Assembly (NCBI GenBank): GCA_934278925.1
Contig: CAKQWJ010000014.1
Coordinates: 1-58,978 of the forward strand
DNA length: 58,978 nucleotides
Direction: 5' to 3'
Source: an uncultured Clostridia bacterium
GTDB taxonomy: Bacteria; Bacillota; Clostridia; Peptostreptococcales; Anaerovoracaceae
Part shown: positions 42,047 to 50,580 of the stretch, in pieces
How the letters are laid out: each line of letters starts with the position of its first letter
How positions within the stretch are numbered: the first letter of the stretch is position 1
Position numbers and translations under genes: made by a program
The notes under the pieces: generated by a model
What the model was told of the DNA's origin: nothing
The model's database searches: none
Seen by the model: the letters and a program-made list of their open reading frames with translations, nothing else

Positions 42047-43252
42047 TTATTCCTCGTCCCCGATGCCCGGAAGCATGGCAATGCTCCGTTTTAGGATGCC
42101 CCGCATGTATGCGATGGCGATGCCGTAGTTGGTAAAAGGAAGTCCGCCGGAAACCGCACGGTTCATCCGGCTCTGCATCTCTCTTCCGTTCAGCATGCAG
42201 CCGCCGCAGTGAATCACCAGGCGATAGTCCGACAAGTTCTCCGGAAATTCCCGACCGGAGGATGTTTCGATATTCACGTCGAAACCCAAATGCTTCCGAA
42301 GGAGCTTCGGCAGTTTCACCGTTCCGATGTCCTCGCACTGGCGATGGTGGGTACATCCCTCGGAAATCAGGATGGTGTCCCCCGGCTTCACCTCGTCGAT
42401 GGCAAACGCACCTTGCACCGCAGTTTCCAGGAAGCCCTTGTACCGGGCCATCAGGATGGAAAAGGAAGTCAGCGGAATATCTTTCGGAACGATTTCCGAC
42501 ACGACTTGGAACGCCTGGCTGTCGGTAATCACCAGAGCCGGCTGGAATCCCGGTTTTGCCAGGAGGCCCGCCAGTTCGGTTTCCTTGACGCACACCGGCA
42601 CGGCACCGGCCTCCAGCAGGTCCCGAATCACCTGCTGCTGAGGCAGAATCAAGCGGCCCTTCGGCGCGGAAGCATCGATTGGAATTACCAGCACCACCAA
42701 GTCCAGCGGCTGAACCAGGTCCGCGGCAATCGGTTTTTCCTTCGGTCCCTCCTTCTGTCCGATATGGGCAATGCGCTCCTTCAGCTCCCGGATGCCTTCG
42801 CCGGTCACGGCACTGGTGCGAACCACCCGTTCCTCTGCCGGAAGGAAATCTGTTTTTACCAGATCCTTTTTATTCTCCGCGATGACATATGGAATTTTCT
42901 TTTCCCGGAACAGGGCCAGCAGCGCCTCCTCTTCCGGCTGACGCTCCCGAGAGCCGTCGGTGACCAACACCGCCACGTCCGTGCGGGTCAGCACTTCTTT
43001 CGTCTTCCGAACCCGCATCTCGCCCAGTTCCCCTTCGTCGTCGATGCCCGGGGTGTCGATGATGACCACCGGCCCCATGGGCAGGAGCTCCATGGATTTG
43101 TACACCGGATCCGTGGTGGTTCCCCGCACATCCGATACGATGGCCATGTTCTGTCCGGTCACGGCGTTCACCAGACTGGATTTCCCCGCATTTCTCAGTC
43201 CAAAGAACGCAATGTGCATGCGTTCCGAGGACGGTGTGTCATTCATTCCCAT
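42047..43252 (-). CDS. hydF: [FeFe]-hydrogenase maturation GTPase HydF
   Basis: 401 residues. GTPase domain first: FFGLRNAGKSSLVNA (Walker A), VRGTTTDPV, IIDTPGIDDEG and NKKD. The C-terminal cluster-binding domain has CTHHRQCEDIG and HCGGCMLNGREM, i.e. the C-x-H-x(n)-C-x-x-C ligands of the [4Fe-4S] scaffold, with GLPFTNYGIAIAY at the end. HydF carries the 2Fe subcluster built by HydE and HydG to the hydrogenase HydA. hydE and hydG are not in this window. GGGAGG before ATG. Shows a strictly anaerobic, H2-metabolising host. Confidence 0.93.
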   Translation of the reverse strand: MGMNDTPSSERMHIAFFGLRNAGKSSLVNAVTGQNMAIVSDVRGTTTDPVYKSMELLPMGPVVIIDTPGIDDEGELGEMRVRKTKEVLTRTDVAVLVTDGSRERQPEEEALLALFREKKIPYVIAENKKDLVKTDFLPAEERVVRTSAVTGEGIRELKERIAHIGQKEGPKEKPIAADLVQPLDLVVLVIPIDASAPKGRLILPQQQVIRDLLEAGAVPVCVKETELAGLLAKPGFQPALVITDSQAFQVVSEIVPKDIPLTSFSILMARYKGFLETAVQGAFAIDEVKPGDTILISEGCTHHRQCEDIGTVKLPKLLRKHLGFDVNIETSSGREFPENLSDYRLVIHCGGCMLNGREMQSRMNRAVSGGLPFTNYGIAIAYMRGILKRSIAMLPGIGDEE

Positions 43253-43282
43253 TTGATTACCTCCCTTTTTACGAATATTTTC

Positions 43283-44263
43283 TTACCGCTGTTCCATCAT
43301 GCGGTCCACGCAGGTATTCTTCTGGAACAGGTGAATCTGCAGCTCTCTGGAAAGGTATTCCAGAATCGGCCCGCCGGCCACGCAGTTCCCCTTGTCGTCC
43401 AGCGCCGGCCCGTAAATGCCGATGCCCACGTGATTATCGGCAACGGACACCAGTCCGCCACCCACGCCACTCTTGGTGGGAAGTCCCACCTTCACCGCAA
43501 AACGCCCGGAGCGGTCGTACATCCCGCAAGTCAGCATGATGGTTTTGCAGATTTCCATAGTGCGGCCGGTAAAAACAGATTCGCCGTTTCCAAGTTTTCC
43601 GTCCATGGCGATGGTCATTCCCATGCTGGCCAAGGATACCGCGGTGACCTGCAGGGAACAGAGACGAGTGTACAGCTCCAATGTCTCCTCCACCCGGTCG
43701 TCCAGAATTCCCTTGCTCTGAAGGAGATAGGCGATGGCCCGGTTCCGGGACAGGTTCTGCATCTCCGACCGAAAAACCGCCTCGTTGCTCTCGATTTCCG
43801 GATCCTCGCAGACCTTTCGGAACACGTCCTGAATTTCCTCGAAGCTCATTTTGCCCAGCAGCATGTTCACCACCGTGATGGCCCCGGAGTTGATCATGGG
43901 GTTCATCGGATGGTTGCTGATCAGGTCCAGGTCAATCAGGGAATTGAACGCTTCTCCCGATGGCTCCATATCCACCTTCTCGAACACCTTGTCCATTCCC
44001 AGCAGCTCCAGCGCCAGCGCCAGCGAGATCACTTTGGAAATACTCTGGATGGTGAAGCGGTGGTTCGTATCCCCGATGTTGAAATGCCAGCCATCCTTCG
44101 CGCACAGGCTGATTCCCAGCGCTCCGGGATCGGCCTTTCCCAGCTCCGGGATGTACGTGGCCACCTTTCCCTGCGGTAGCACCGCCTTCCCCCGGCGATA
44201 GGCTTCCGACATGATGTCGCACAGCTGCTTCGTCGATATTTCTTTTCCGTTTGCGATTCCCAT
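43283..44263 (-). CDS. glsA: glutaminase A
   Basis: 326 residues, usual size. Serine-dependent beta-lactamase-like fold: Ser74-x-x-Lys77 in FTIQSISKVISLAL, MINSGAITVVNML, RNRAIAYLL and the PTKSGVGGGL loop near the end. Hydrolyses L-glutamine to glutamate and ammonia in the cytoplasm. Ribosome site AAGGAAG before ATG 44263. It is 30 bases upstream of hydF. Ammonia from this enzyme could in principle feed an ammonia-dependent GMP synthase, but no genetic link exists. Confidence 0.92.
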   Translation of the reverse strand: MGIANGKEISTKQLCDIMSEAYRRGKAVLPQGKVATYIPELGKADPGALGISLCAKDGWHFNIGDTNHRFTIQSISKVISLALALELLGMDKVFEKVDMEPSGEAFNSLIDLDLISNHPMNPMINSGAITVVNMLLGKMSFEEIQDVFRKVCEDPEIESNEAVFRSEMQNLSRNRAIAYLLQSKGILDDRVEETLELYTRLCSLQVTAVSLASMGMTIAMDGKLGNGESVFTGRTMEICKTIMLTCGMYDRSGRFAVKVGLPTKSGVGGGLVSVADNHVGIGIYGPALDDKGNCVAGGPILEYLSRELQIHLFQKNTCVDRMMEQR

Positions 44264-44317
44264 ACTCTTCCTTTCCTATTTGCTCATTCCCGGCGCAACC
44301 CGGCTCATTTTCTGCAA

Positions 44318-46141
44318 TTAATCCACCGTGCCGTCGGTGCGTTCGCCCCGCTCAATCCGCTCCGCCAATTCGTGCAGATACTCCCAACGCTCCATCTTCT
44401 CATCCAATTCCGCCTCCAAAGCGGTCTTCTGCTGCGACAAATCCGCCAACAGGAAGGAGTCGGTGCCGTTCTGCATCATCTCCTTCTCCAGATTTCCGAT
44501 TTTCTCCTCCAGCGTTTCGATATCCTCGTCGATGGTATCGAATTCCTTCTGTTCTTTATAGGTAAAACGAAGCTTCGGCGCCCGCTGATTTCGTCCGTCA
44601 CTGCCGCGGGAAACGGTCGCCCCGTCCTCGGCGGAACTTGTTTTTACCCCGGAAAGCGCCTCCTCCCGGGCCTCCTTCTCGTTCATGTACTTGCTGTAGC
44701 CACCGGTGTACTCCCGAATCTCCCCGCCCTCTTCGAAGGCGAAGGTCCGAATCACCAGCCGGTCCAGGAAGTACCGGTCGTGGGAGACGATGAGCACCGC
44801 CCCCGGAAAATCGTCCAGGTAATCCTCCAGCACCGTCAGGGTATCGATGTCCAGGTCGTTGGTGGGCTCATCCAGAATCAGCACGTTGGGTGCCCGCATC
44901 AGCACCGCCAGCAGGTACAGCCGGCGACGCTCGCCGCCGGAAAGCTTTTCAATCCGTACGGAATGCATGTAGGACGGAAACAGGAATTTCTCCAGCATCT
45001 GAGAGGCGGAGAGGTATCCGTCCTTCGTCTTCACGTTCCGGGCGATTTCCTCCACGTATTTGATGACCCGCAGGTTCGGGTCCATCTCCTCCGACTCCTG
45101 AGAGAAATACCCGATGCGCACCGTCTCTCCGATTTCCACGGAACCGGTGTCCGGCGTTACCTGCCCCATGATAATCCGAAGCAGGGTGGTTTTGCCGCAT
45201 CCGTTGTTGCCCACGATGCCGATTCGGTCGTTCCGAAGAATATTGTAGCTGAAATCGTGGATATACTCCACGTCCCCGTAAGATTTCCCGATGCCCTTCA
45301 GCTCGATGATTTTCTTGCCCAGCCGGGAGCTGACCGTGCCGATCTCCATCCGAGGGTCGTCAAAAGTCTCCTTGGCCGCCTCGATTTCCTGAAAGCGCTG
45401 CACCCGGCTGCGGGATTTGGTGGTTCTCGCCGGCGCGGTCCAGCGAATCCACCGAAGCTCCTTCCGGTACAGGTTCGCACGCTTCCGCTCGTTGGCTTTG
45501 GCCTGTTCCAGCCGCTCCTCCTTGGCAATCAGGTAAGCCTCGTAGTTTCCTTCATAGGAAACCAGCGCCCCCTTCTCGATCTCGCAGATGTGATTGGTCA
45601 CCCGCTCCAGGAAGTACCGGTCGTGGGTAATCATCAGCACGGAGCCCTTGTAATTCTCCAGCTGCTCCTCCAGCCACTCGATGATATCGTTGTCCATGTG
45701 GTTGGTGGGCTCGTCCAGAATCAGCAGGTTGGTATCCCGGCACATCACCGCCGCCATGGCCACCCGCTTCCGCTGCCCGCCGGACAGTTCCTTCATCTTC
45801 CGGTCGAACATATTCATCCGAAGCTTGGTAAGCAGGGTTTTCACCACGTATTCCGGCACCGCCCCTTGGACGTACTCCATGGCCTGCTCCAGCACCGTGG
45901 CCTCCGGCTCAAAATCCGGATTCTGGGGCAGATACCCGATGCGAAGCTCGTTGCTCCGCAGAATCTCCCCGGCATCCTCTTCCATCGCCCCGGCGATAAT
46001 CTGAAGGAGGGTGGATTTGCCGCTGCCGTTCACCCCCACCAGGCCGATTTTGTCCCCCAAATGAATGCTGAGGTTGATGTCCTCCAGCAGCTGCTTCTCC
46101 GAAAAACGCTTCTGTATGTGTTTTGCTGTCAGTAATACCAT
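44318..46141 (-). CDS. ABC-F family ATPase
   Basis: 607 residues from ATG 46141 (MVLLTAKHIQKRF); the longer frame starts with TTG. Two ABC domains without membrane segments: GVNGSGKST and GNNGCGKTT P-loops, LSGGQRKRVAMA and LSGGERRRLYLL signatures, DEPTNHMD and DEPTNDLD Walker B. Between them is the P-site linker (RKELRWIRWTAPARTTK). C-terminal coiled coil from about 540. Uup/YdiF-like ABC-F proteins act on the ribosome in translation or antibiotic protection. Subtype not resolvable here. Confidence 0.9.
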   Translation of the reverse strand: MVLLTAKHIQKRFSEKQLLEDINLSIHLGDKIGLVGVNGSGKSTLLQIIAGAMEEDAGEILRSNELRIGYLPQNPDFEPEATVLEQAMEYVQGAVPEYVVKTLLTKLRMNMFDRKMKELSGGQRKRVAMAAVMCRDTNLLILDEPTNHMDNDIIEWLEEQLENYKGSVLMITHDRYFLERVTNHICEIEKGALVSYEGNYEAYLIAKEERLEQAKANERKRANLYRKELRWIRWTAPARTTKSRSRVQRFQEIEAAKETFDDPRMEIGTVSSRLGKKIIELKGIGKSYGDVEYIHDFSYNILRNDRIGIVGNNGCGKTTLLRIIMGQVTPDTGSVEIGETVRIGYFSQESEEMDPNLRVIKYVEEIARNVKTKDGYLSASQMLEKFLFPSYMHSVRIEKLSGGERRRLYLLAVLMRAPNVLILDEPTNDLDIDTLTVLEDYLDDFPGAVLIVSHDRYFLDRLVIRTFAFEEGGEIREYTGGYSKYMNEKEAREEALSGVKTSSAEDGATVSRGSDGRNQRAPKLRFTYKEQKEFDTIDEDIETLEEKIGNLEKEMMQNGTDSFLLADLSQQKTALEAELDEKMERWEYLHELAERIERGERTDGTVD

Positions 46142-46195
46142 GCTCTTTTCGCTCCAAAAATATAATTCGTTCTGCAACGGAATCCGGCCGTTCCC

Positions 46196-47236
46196 CTAGA
46201 TTCCGTAAATCGCTTCGATGCGGCGCAGGAATTCGTCTGTCAGATACGCATCCAGCTTGATGCGGGTGCTCTCATTGGTCAGCCCCTTATCATTTTGACG
46301 GTACTGCACCCAGGCCATCGCGCACCAGGTCAGTCCTCGCAAGCAGGTGATGACGATGAATTCCATCGTTCGCTCTCTGAGTCCTATTGTATCATATCTG
46401 TTCCCCACCGCTTCAATATATGTGCCGATAAATTTCTCAATCGTTTCGTTTTCGAAAATCACGTCGGTCTTCCAGAAGGTGGTGGTAGGTGCCAGGAAGT
46501 GCCCCAGATCCTGAGCCGGGTCCGAGTACAGCGGCTTCTCCCAGTCCACCAGGCGGACCGTTCCGGTTTCCTCTTCTACCAGGAAGTTGGTGTTGTTCAG
46601 CTCCGTGTTCACGCAGCATTTATAGCCGGTGTAGTCCCCGCCGTCCTGAATCCGCTTCCGGCCCTCGTCCAACAGCCGACGAATCCGGTTCTTTACGTCC
46701 GGTGCGCCCAGCTCCGAATTCCAATAGGTGGCGAACATCTCCTCGCACTCCTCCAGAATGGCGCGGATGGGTGCCTCCGGCTCAATCAATCCGTCGGTCT
46801 CATCCACCGGAATGCAGTGAATTTCCGCCAGGCATTTTGCCGCCTCTTCCAGTTCTGTTTCCCGGCTGTAATCCAGCGCCCGGCCCGGCAGAAAGGACAT
46901 CACCAGCGCCCCCCGGGTCAGCTGTTCATCTCCGGGATAAAGGTATTTCAGAACCGGAGTCCGGCCGGAGTTCTCCAGCAGCTTCAGGGCATTTCCCTCA
47001 TATTCAATTTGATTCTCCAAATGCATCTGGCTCTCGGAATTCACCCGCAGCACCAGCTTCTCTCCGGTCACCGGATGCCGGAACCAAAAGTTGATGTTGT
47101 ATTCTCCCTGAGCCAGCATTTCATATTCTTCCGCCGGTTCTTCCGGCAGTTTTAGCGCATTACGATAATCCGGGCTTAACGTGAGCGCACGCAAGCCCGG
47201 AATCGTATCGATGGTCATCGATCTTTTTTTATCCAT
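46196..47236 (-). CDS. choline-kinase/aminoglycoside-phosphotransferase-like protein with altered catalytic motif
   Basis: 346 residues, APH/ChoK kinase fold. Residues 40-120 form the N-lobe (LVLRVN with the ATP-binding region, LVMSFLPGRALDYS). The catalytic loop reads VNTELNNTNFLV (209-220), where the usual H-x-D-x4-N is N-x-E-x4-N; the metal Asp231 in LVDWEKPLYSDPAQD is kept. The Asp-to-Glu change may mark a distinct subfamily or altered activity. GGAG before ATG 47236. LicD and TagF-like genes lie close, so phosphorylation of choline or a sugar alcohol for wall polymers is a reasonable idea only. Confidence 0.7.
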   Translation of the reverse strand: MDKKRSMTIDTIPGLRALTLSPDYRNALKLPEEPAEEYEMLAQGEYNINFWFRHPVTGEKLVLRVNSESQMHLENQIEYEGNALKLLENSGRTPVLKYLYPGDEQLTRGALVMSFLPGRALDYSRETELEEAAKCLAEIHCIPVDETDGLIEPEAPIRAILEECEEMFATYWNSELGAPDVKNRIRRLLDEGRKRIQDGGDYTGYKCCVNTELNNTNFLVEEETGTVRLVDWEKPLYSDPAQDLGHFLAPTTTFWKTDVIFENETIEKFIGTYIEAVGNRYDTIGLRERTMEFIVITCLRGLTWCAMAWVQYRQNDKGLTNESTRIKLDAYLTDEFLRRIEAIYGI

Positions 47237-47240
47237 TGTA

Positions 47241-47681
47241 TTACTCCGAAATCACTTTCTTCAAAACATCCACCACATCGCAGCAGATTGCCGGACATAG
47301 GTTGAACAGCAGGTTCTCTTCGTTGATCTTCTTGCCGCCTTCCGGGGTGGAAATGTCCGCACCCAGCAGTTCCTTGCACTGGAAGCCCTGAGAATACTTC
47401 TCGCTGAAGAGCTCGTTGAACCGCAGCATCTTCTGAAGCATCTGTCCCTTCTGCGCATCGTCCCCCTCTTCGTCGTGGCCGTAGATCAGGCCGATTACGT
47501 TATATGCCGCCAGCACCGCGCCGCAGGTCTCGCCCCGCATCATTCCGGCCGCATAGCAGGCGCTCATCTTCCGCAGCTGGGAAAGAGTGAAGCCTGTCTC
47601 TTCTTCAAACTGTCCGGCCACCACCTGTCCGCAATCGATTCCGTTCTTGAAATTTTCCGCTACTGTCTCTTTGGTCATCAT
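47241..47681 (-). CDS. C_GCAxxG_C_C family protein
   Basis: 146 residues with the spaced cysteines of this family: GIDCGQVV, SACYAAGMMRGETCGAV, FQCKELLG and NLCPAICCDVV. The family is a small putative redox or metal-binding protein, widespread in anaerobes; exact role unknown. AAGGAG six bases before ATG 47681. It ends four bases upstream of the kinase gene, and its stop region contains the kinase ribosome site, so the two are probably co-translated. Confidence 0.85.
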   Translation of the reverse strand: MMTKETVAENFKNGIDCGQVVAGQFEEETGFTLSQLRKMSACYAAGMMRGETCGAVLAAYNVIGLIYGHDEEGDDAQKGQMLQKMLRFNELFSEKYSQGFQCKELLGADISTPEGGKKINEENLLFNLCPAICCDVVDVLKKVISE

Positions 47682-47746
47682 CGCTATCTCCTTATATCAT
47701 CGCAAATTATTATTTGATTTATGTCATTCGGTCCGCCAGCATTATA

Positions 47747-48922
47747 TCATTTGGAAACGTCATCTATCAACGCTTTCATCCGCTGAATGCCCCGGCGGAA
47801 ATCGAACTCTTCTTTCAGTTTGTCCTGATTCTTCCGCACGTTGTCCAGAAGCTCGTCGTAGCGCTCCTCCATCTCCTTCATGCACTGCACGAACTCCTCT
47901 TCGTTTCGGTAGAACAGCACCATGTCGCCGTAATTCCGCTCAAAGTATTCCGTCCAATCGCAGATCATGGGAATGCCGGACAGGAGCACTTCCGGGAAAC
48001 GGTTGTTCATCATTTCCGATTCCAACATATCTGCAAAATGATCGTTTAATGAGAATCGGGCATTCCGGTACAATTCCGGCAAATCTTTATAATCAATCCG
48101 ACCATGAAGGTGGACGAACATGCTGTTCGCATAGAATTTATCCCAGCCTTCCCCCCATACATCCACCTCAATTCCGTTATCGTTGCACCAGCGAATGCAG
48201 TCGCGAGGGTACTTACGCTGAATAATGTTTCCGATAAAAACACAATTGTACTTCGGTTGTGCGGGAGCATCGGATGGGCAGAAGGAATCCGTGTCCGTCA
48301 ACATCGGCACAAACTCTACCGGAATATCCGTCATCTGCTGCAGCACTTTCCGGTGGGTTTCCGATGTGGTCACCACCAAATCGTACAACGCCAGTTCTTC
48401 CGCTGTTATCTTATCGGTGAAACAATTAATCCACATGACGAACTTTGTATTCTCATCTCGGCGATCCGGGTGGAAATATCGGTATCCGTGAATTAATACC
48501 ACAACATCCGCATTGATGCTGCAATTCCAATCTTCATAGCAGTCAATGAGAACGTAATATCCCACTTCCTCGAAATATCGTTTTAAAACGTCGCAGTAGG
48601 CATAATCGACACTCTTTGCCCCCCGTCTTTCCAGAGCCGGACATTTGATTACAAGGATTTCTTTTCCCTTCGCCAGCCGCTGCACTTCCGCTTTCTTACG
48701 TTCCCATATATCTCTTCTTCGAAATTCCGTCTTTAATTCATCTCTCAATCGATTTATTTCTTTGGTGTTTGCTTTCAGGTCATTTCTTAATTGCTCTATT
48801 TCTTTGGATTGCTGTTCTTCTATGCTTTTCAAAGAACGCACAGAATTTCGAAGCTGATCCAACCGTATGTTGGACAATCCCGCTCGACTTCGTATTTCTT
48901 CAATCTTTTTTCTGAGTCCCAC
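47747..48922 (-). CDS. CgeB-like glycosyltransferase with N-terminal coiled coil
   Basis: 391 residues from GTG 48922 (AGGAGA seven bases upstream), overlapping the LicD gene end by 23 bases. Residues 1-75 form a coiled coil rich in Leu/Glu/Lys (LKSIEEQQSKEIEQLRNDL). The rest is GT-B type, CgeB/DUF3880 group: DIPVEFVPMLTDTDSF, CVFIGNIIQRKYPRD, and YRNARFSLNDHFADMLESE with NRFPEVLLSGIPMICDW as the donor-site segment. Probably adds a sugar to a surface polymer. Last gene of the second polymer cluster. Confidence 0.8.
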   Translation of the reverse strand: MGLRKKIEEIRSRAGLSNIRLDQLRNSVRSLKSIEEQQSKEIEQLRNDLKANTKEINRLRDELKTEFRRRDIWERKKAEVQRLAKGKEILVIKCPALERRGAKSVDYAYCDVLKRYFEEVGYYVLIDCYEDWNCSINADVVVLIHGYRYFHPDRRDENTKFVMWINCFTDKITAEELALYDLVVTTSETHRKVLQQMTDIPVEFVPMLTDTDSFCPSDAPAQPKYNCVFIGNIIQRKYPRDCIRWCNDNGIEVDVWGEGWDKFYANSMFVHLHGRIDYKDLPELYRNARFSLNDHFADMLESEMMNNRFPEVLLSGIPMICDWTEYFERNYGDMVLFYRNEEEFVQCMKEMEERYDELLDNVRKNQDKLKEEFDFRRGIQRMKALIDDVSK

Positions 48923-50564
48923 ACTGTTCTCCTATATATATTTTTCCTGTTTCCACCTCTACCAGATTATGACCCCTTTGTTGGTGCGGCAAGGGTTCTT
49001 CTTCATAATCACCATACTGGTCTCTTAGAAATATTTCCGGGCGGTGGACAATCCGAGTTTCCACACCGTCGAACTTCACTCTTCGAGTCGGAAAAATCGT
49101 ATCCAGCTCCCCGCCGCTATATTGAGGCACAAAGCTTGCCACATACTGCAGATTCAGGCATTCTGCCTTATCATTATATTGTTGAACGAATTTATCAAAC
49201 TTTCGTTGCGTTATTCCCAGCGGTGTGTGACGAAACAGCCATCTTCGCAGATTTCCGAATCGATAATTCGCTTCATCCCTCATTGTCTCCACATCTCCGA
49301 TAGTCGGATTCGGTTTCGCTCGATTGGCAACATAGTTGTGCTTTTTTGCCCTCTTCTCAACTTCTAATCGATGCGTTCTGCGATCTTCCGGCGAATTCGG
49401 CACATAATCAAATGGAAAGATATCAATTCCAATTCCCTTGTGGAACTCTCTTCCATTCGACCAGGCTGTTTCATATACCGTATCTTTTCGTCTTAACTTG
49501 ATATATAAATACGGCATATGGGGATCGTTTTCCCTGGTCTGAAGAAAGAACCTTTCTTTATCCAAGTATTGATCTGCACATCGTTTGAATCGCTCGTAAT
49601 CACTTCGCAACATACCACAGTCGATATCATCGTCCCATGGAATAAACCCACCGTATCGCTGATATCCCAGAAGAGATCCCCCGCACAGAAAGTAATCAAC
49701 ATTCATCTTTGTGCACACTCGTTCCATTTCTTCCAGAATTTCCAGTTCCACCGGATGCAGGGCTTCACTTTCTCTCCGGTACTGTTCCATATCAAGGTCT
49801 GTCCACGGCGTGACATCAAATGGAATCGGCATAGATTTCTGTCCTAGGAGTGTCTCCTGAAGTGGAAACAGCTGTATCTCGTTGATAATCTTGGTTTTCT
49901 TCCCCACTACTCGCTGATAAAAAACACTGTCCGTGTGGTTGTACTTCTGCGCCAACTGATTCAAACGCCCATATGTTTTTTCTGAACTCCGAAAGCCGTA
50001 CAGCAGCTGCTTTAGTACAAATTTAATAAATGACTTTCCATTCACCGCCACATATTCTTTTTGTCCAATAATGCGCCTCAAGCACCGATTTTTTCTTTCT
50101 GTTTTTCGATAAAAAGCGATTCTTGTATCTGCCGCCATCGGAACCTTATCAAATGGGCTCACACGAAGTGAAATCCAATTCTCCAGCTCCACATTTTCTG
50201 CCTTAATAACGACTTTCTGCTCAATATAGAAATAAGGAGATTTATGTTTTTTTCGCTTATCCCCAACCGGTGTTGTTCGCACTTGAAAATTCAATTCATC
50301 CGCATATTTCTCAGCATTTCGAATAAATCTTTCATAATCCTTTCGAAGCATTCCGACCTCATACACATCATCCCAGCAATAATCCGGCAGAGTATGATAG
50401 TGAACACCATATACCAGCAAATCACCAAATGCAAAAAAATGCAAGCCTTCCCGTTGGCAAATGGTCTCCATCACAGATAACAGTTTGCCAATACTTTCTG
50501 TCATTTGGCTTCCTGAAATGGTTATGTTCAGATTATCCGATATATCATTTCTAAATGATTCCAT
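48900..50564 (-). CDS. double LicD-domain protein
   Basis: 554 residues with two LicD-like (nucleotidyltransferase-fold) domains. The second (about 280-480) is canonical: FLCGGSLLGYQRYGGFIPW followed by DDDIDCGMLRSDYERF. The first (about 25-230) has FFAFGDLLVYGVHYH and WDDVYEVGMLRKDYERF, keeping WDD but losing the final acidic pair, so it may be inactive or bind substrate. LicD enzymes transfer phosphocholine or sugar-phosphate to teichoic acids and glycans. Ribosome site AAAGG before ATG 50564. It lies between a GT2-TagF fusion and a CgeB-like transferase, consistent with a decorated phosphopolymer. Confidence 0.85.
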   Translation of the reverse strand: MESFRNDISDNLNITISGSQMTESIGKLLSVMETICQREGLHFFAFGDLLVYGVHYHTLPDYCWDDVYEVGMLRKDYERFIRNAEKYADELNFQVRTTPVGDKRKKHKSPYFYIEQKVVIKAENVELENWISLRVSPFDKVPMAADTRIAFYRKTERKNRCLRRIIGQKEYVAVNGKSFIKFVLKQLLYGFRSSEKTYGRLNQLAQKYNHTDSVFYQRVVGKKTKIINEIQLFPLQETLLGQKSMPIPFDVTPWTDLDMEQYRRESEALHPVELEILEEMERVCTKMNVDYFLCGGSLLGYQRYGGFIPWDDDIDCGMLRSDYERFKRCADQYLDKERFFLQTRENDPHMPYLYIKLRRKDTVYETAWSNGREFHKGIGIDIFPFDYVPNSPEDRRTHRLEVEKRAKKHNYVANRAKPNPTIGDVETMRDEANYRFGNLRRWLFRHTPLGITQRKFDKFVQQYNDKAECLNLQYVASFVPQYSGGELDTIFPTRRVKFDGVETRIVHRPEIFLRDQYGDYEEEPLPHQQRGHNLVEVETGKIYIGEQCGTQKKD

Positions 50565-50580
50565 TCTATACCTTTCTTCG

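Noticed and set aside
42209..46135. Rightward frames of 656 and 587 codons opposite hydF/glsA and the ABC-F gene
   Set aside because: Antisense shadows; the first spans two real genes and the second covers the ABC-F protein.
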